Assembly (NCBI GenBank): GCA_028287725.1
Contig: JAQBPC010000638.1
Coordinates: 1 to 6,400 of the forward strand
Length of the DNA: 6,400 bases
Reading direction: 5' to 3'
Source: Chloroflexota bacterium
GTDB taxonomy: Bacteria > Chloroflexota > UBA5177 > JANWHV01
How positions within the stretch are numbered: the first letter of the stretch is position 1; each line of letters begins with the position of its first letter. The notes under the pieces were generated by a model. That model did no database searches. It was not told the origin of the DNA and was given only the letters and a program-made list of their open reading frames with translations. The position numbers were made by a program, and so were the translations under genes. Shown piece after piece: positions 5,800 to 6,400 of this stretch.

Positions 5800-6400
5800 T
5801 TACCGGATCTCGATAGAGGAGAGCCGCCGCGGCCCCCAGACGAAGAGAAGCAGCGCCACACCACCCGTGATTGCCAGGTCGATCGCAAAACCGATGCCGG
5901 TGAGGACGGGCGCGAATGTCGCGAGCTTGGCATAGGCGGTGCCCGCCATGGGCCCAATGGCAAGAAAGCCGGCTTCGAGCACACCAATCAGGCTGCCACC
6001 GATGAAGGAGAGCAGCCAGGCTTGCCAGGTCGAGACCTGCGTGATGTTGGTCCAGTCCAACCGGGGGAACAAAAGGCTAAGCACCATGCTCCAGCCGATC
6101 AGCGTGCCGGAAACCATGGCGGTGCCGATCGCGGCAAGGATCGCGAGGTCCGGCGGGAGGCGATCGCCGACGACGATCACGGCCACCAGCAGCTCGAACA
6201 TCACCAGCAGCGGAATGTATATCGAGAGAAACTTGTCGCGCAGCACCGTGTAGCTGCTGACGGGCCAGGTACGCAGCAAAATGAAAGTTCGAGACTCGCG
6301 ATTGAGAATGGTAAGGCTCAGAGGCGCCACGAGCGACGAGGTGAGGAAGTTTATACCGGCAATTGCCAGCATGAAGCGTAAACCGGCCGGTAGGTTTGCC
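5800..6400 (-). CDS. Multi-pass membrane protein, ABC-2 exporter permease-like, N-terminus beyond window
   Basis: The frame is open from the right edge to a TAA at 5802-5800, showing 199 C-terminal residues. An internal ATG at 6372 exists, but coding continues upstream of it without a stop, so the gene most likely starts outside the window. About five long apolar segments are visible, each 20-27 residues. After the first comes a polar cytoplasmic-type stretch N-R-E-S-R-T-F-I-L-L-R-T-W-P-V-S, then V-L-R-D-K. This resembles the E-x-R-x-x-x-L-L-R-x-x-P-(I/V/L)-S pattern ending in a conserved Lys that I know from ABC-2 type permeases. Such proteins pair with a separate ATPase to export lipids, glycans or drugs; no ATPase is visible here. 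The substrate is unknown and a different polytopic family is possible. Confidence 0.6.
   Translation of the reverse strand, partial: ANLPAGLRFMLAIAGINFLTSSLVAPLSLTILNRESRTFILLRTWPVSSYTVLRDKFLSIYIPLLVMFELLVAVIVVGDRLPPDLAILAAIGTAMVSGTLIGWSMVLSLLFPRLDWTNITQVSTWQAWLLSFIGGSLIGVLEAGFLAIGPMAGTAYAKLATFAPVLTGIGFAIDLAITGGVALLLFVWGPRRLSSIEIR

Noticed and set aside
5749..6381. 210-codon plus-strand open frame opposite the permease-like gene
   Set aside because: Its translation is a low-complexity polar run rich in Arg, Gly, Asp and Glu, typical of the antisense of a hydrophobic gene in GC-rich DNA; the minus strand gives a coherent membrane protein.

Overview
This window looks like chromosomal DNA from a GC-rich Gram-negative bacterium, most likely a proteobacterium. 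Three tandem GT9 (ADP-heptose:LPS heptosyltransferase family) glycosyltransferases imply an outer membrane carrying LPS or a related glycan. The tRNA-Leu has a genomically encoded CCA and, from memory, the same acceptor stem as E. coli leuX. I cannot name a genus from the sequence.

Left part, minus strand (1-1567): a two-gene unit. It starts with a 102-residue MazG-like protein whose metal-site acids are partly replaced. Thirteen bases later comes a YcaQ-type winged-helix DNA glycosylase with an intact QxD motif; its last few codons lie beyond the left edge. A good -10 hexamer for this unit sits in the 166-bp divergent intergenic region (1568-1733), next to a 10-bp palindrome.

Centre, plus strand (1734-5512): four tightly packed genes. 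Three diverged GT9 paralogues (390, 394 and about 400 residues) are followed by a 74-residue protein with two membrane segments. The first and second genes overlap by ATGA, and the third and fourth by GTGA. The third has no credible ATG: its best start is a CTG one base after the previous stop, with a strong Shine-Dalgarno sequence at the same 8-nt spacing seen at the other two junctions. The likely joint job is stepwise addition of heptose or related sugars to an LPS core or other surface glycan; donors and acceptors cannot be read from the sequence.

Right part, minus strand (5544-6400): a complete tRNA-Leu(CAA) with a clear sigma70-type promoter whose spacer holds a 7-bp-arm inverted repeat, then the C-terminal 199 residues of a multi-pass membrane protein resembling an ABC-2 type exporter permease, running off the right edge. 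The plus-strand operon and the tRNA converge with only 31 bp between them.

I see no mobile element, CRISPR array, phage gene or defence island. The least routine items are the CTG start, the degenerate MazG-like protein paired with a DNA glycosylase, and the GT9 trio with its small membrane partner.
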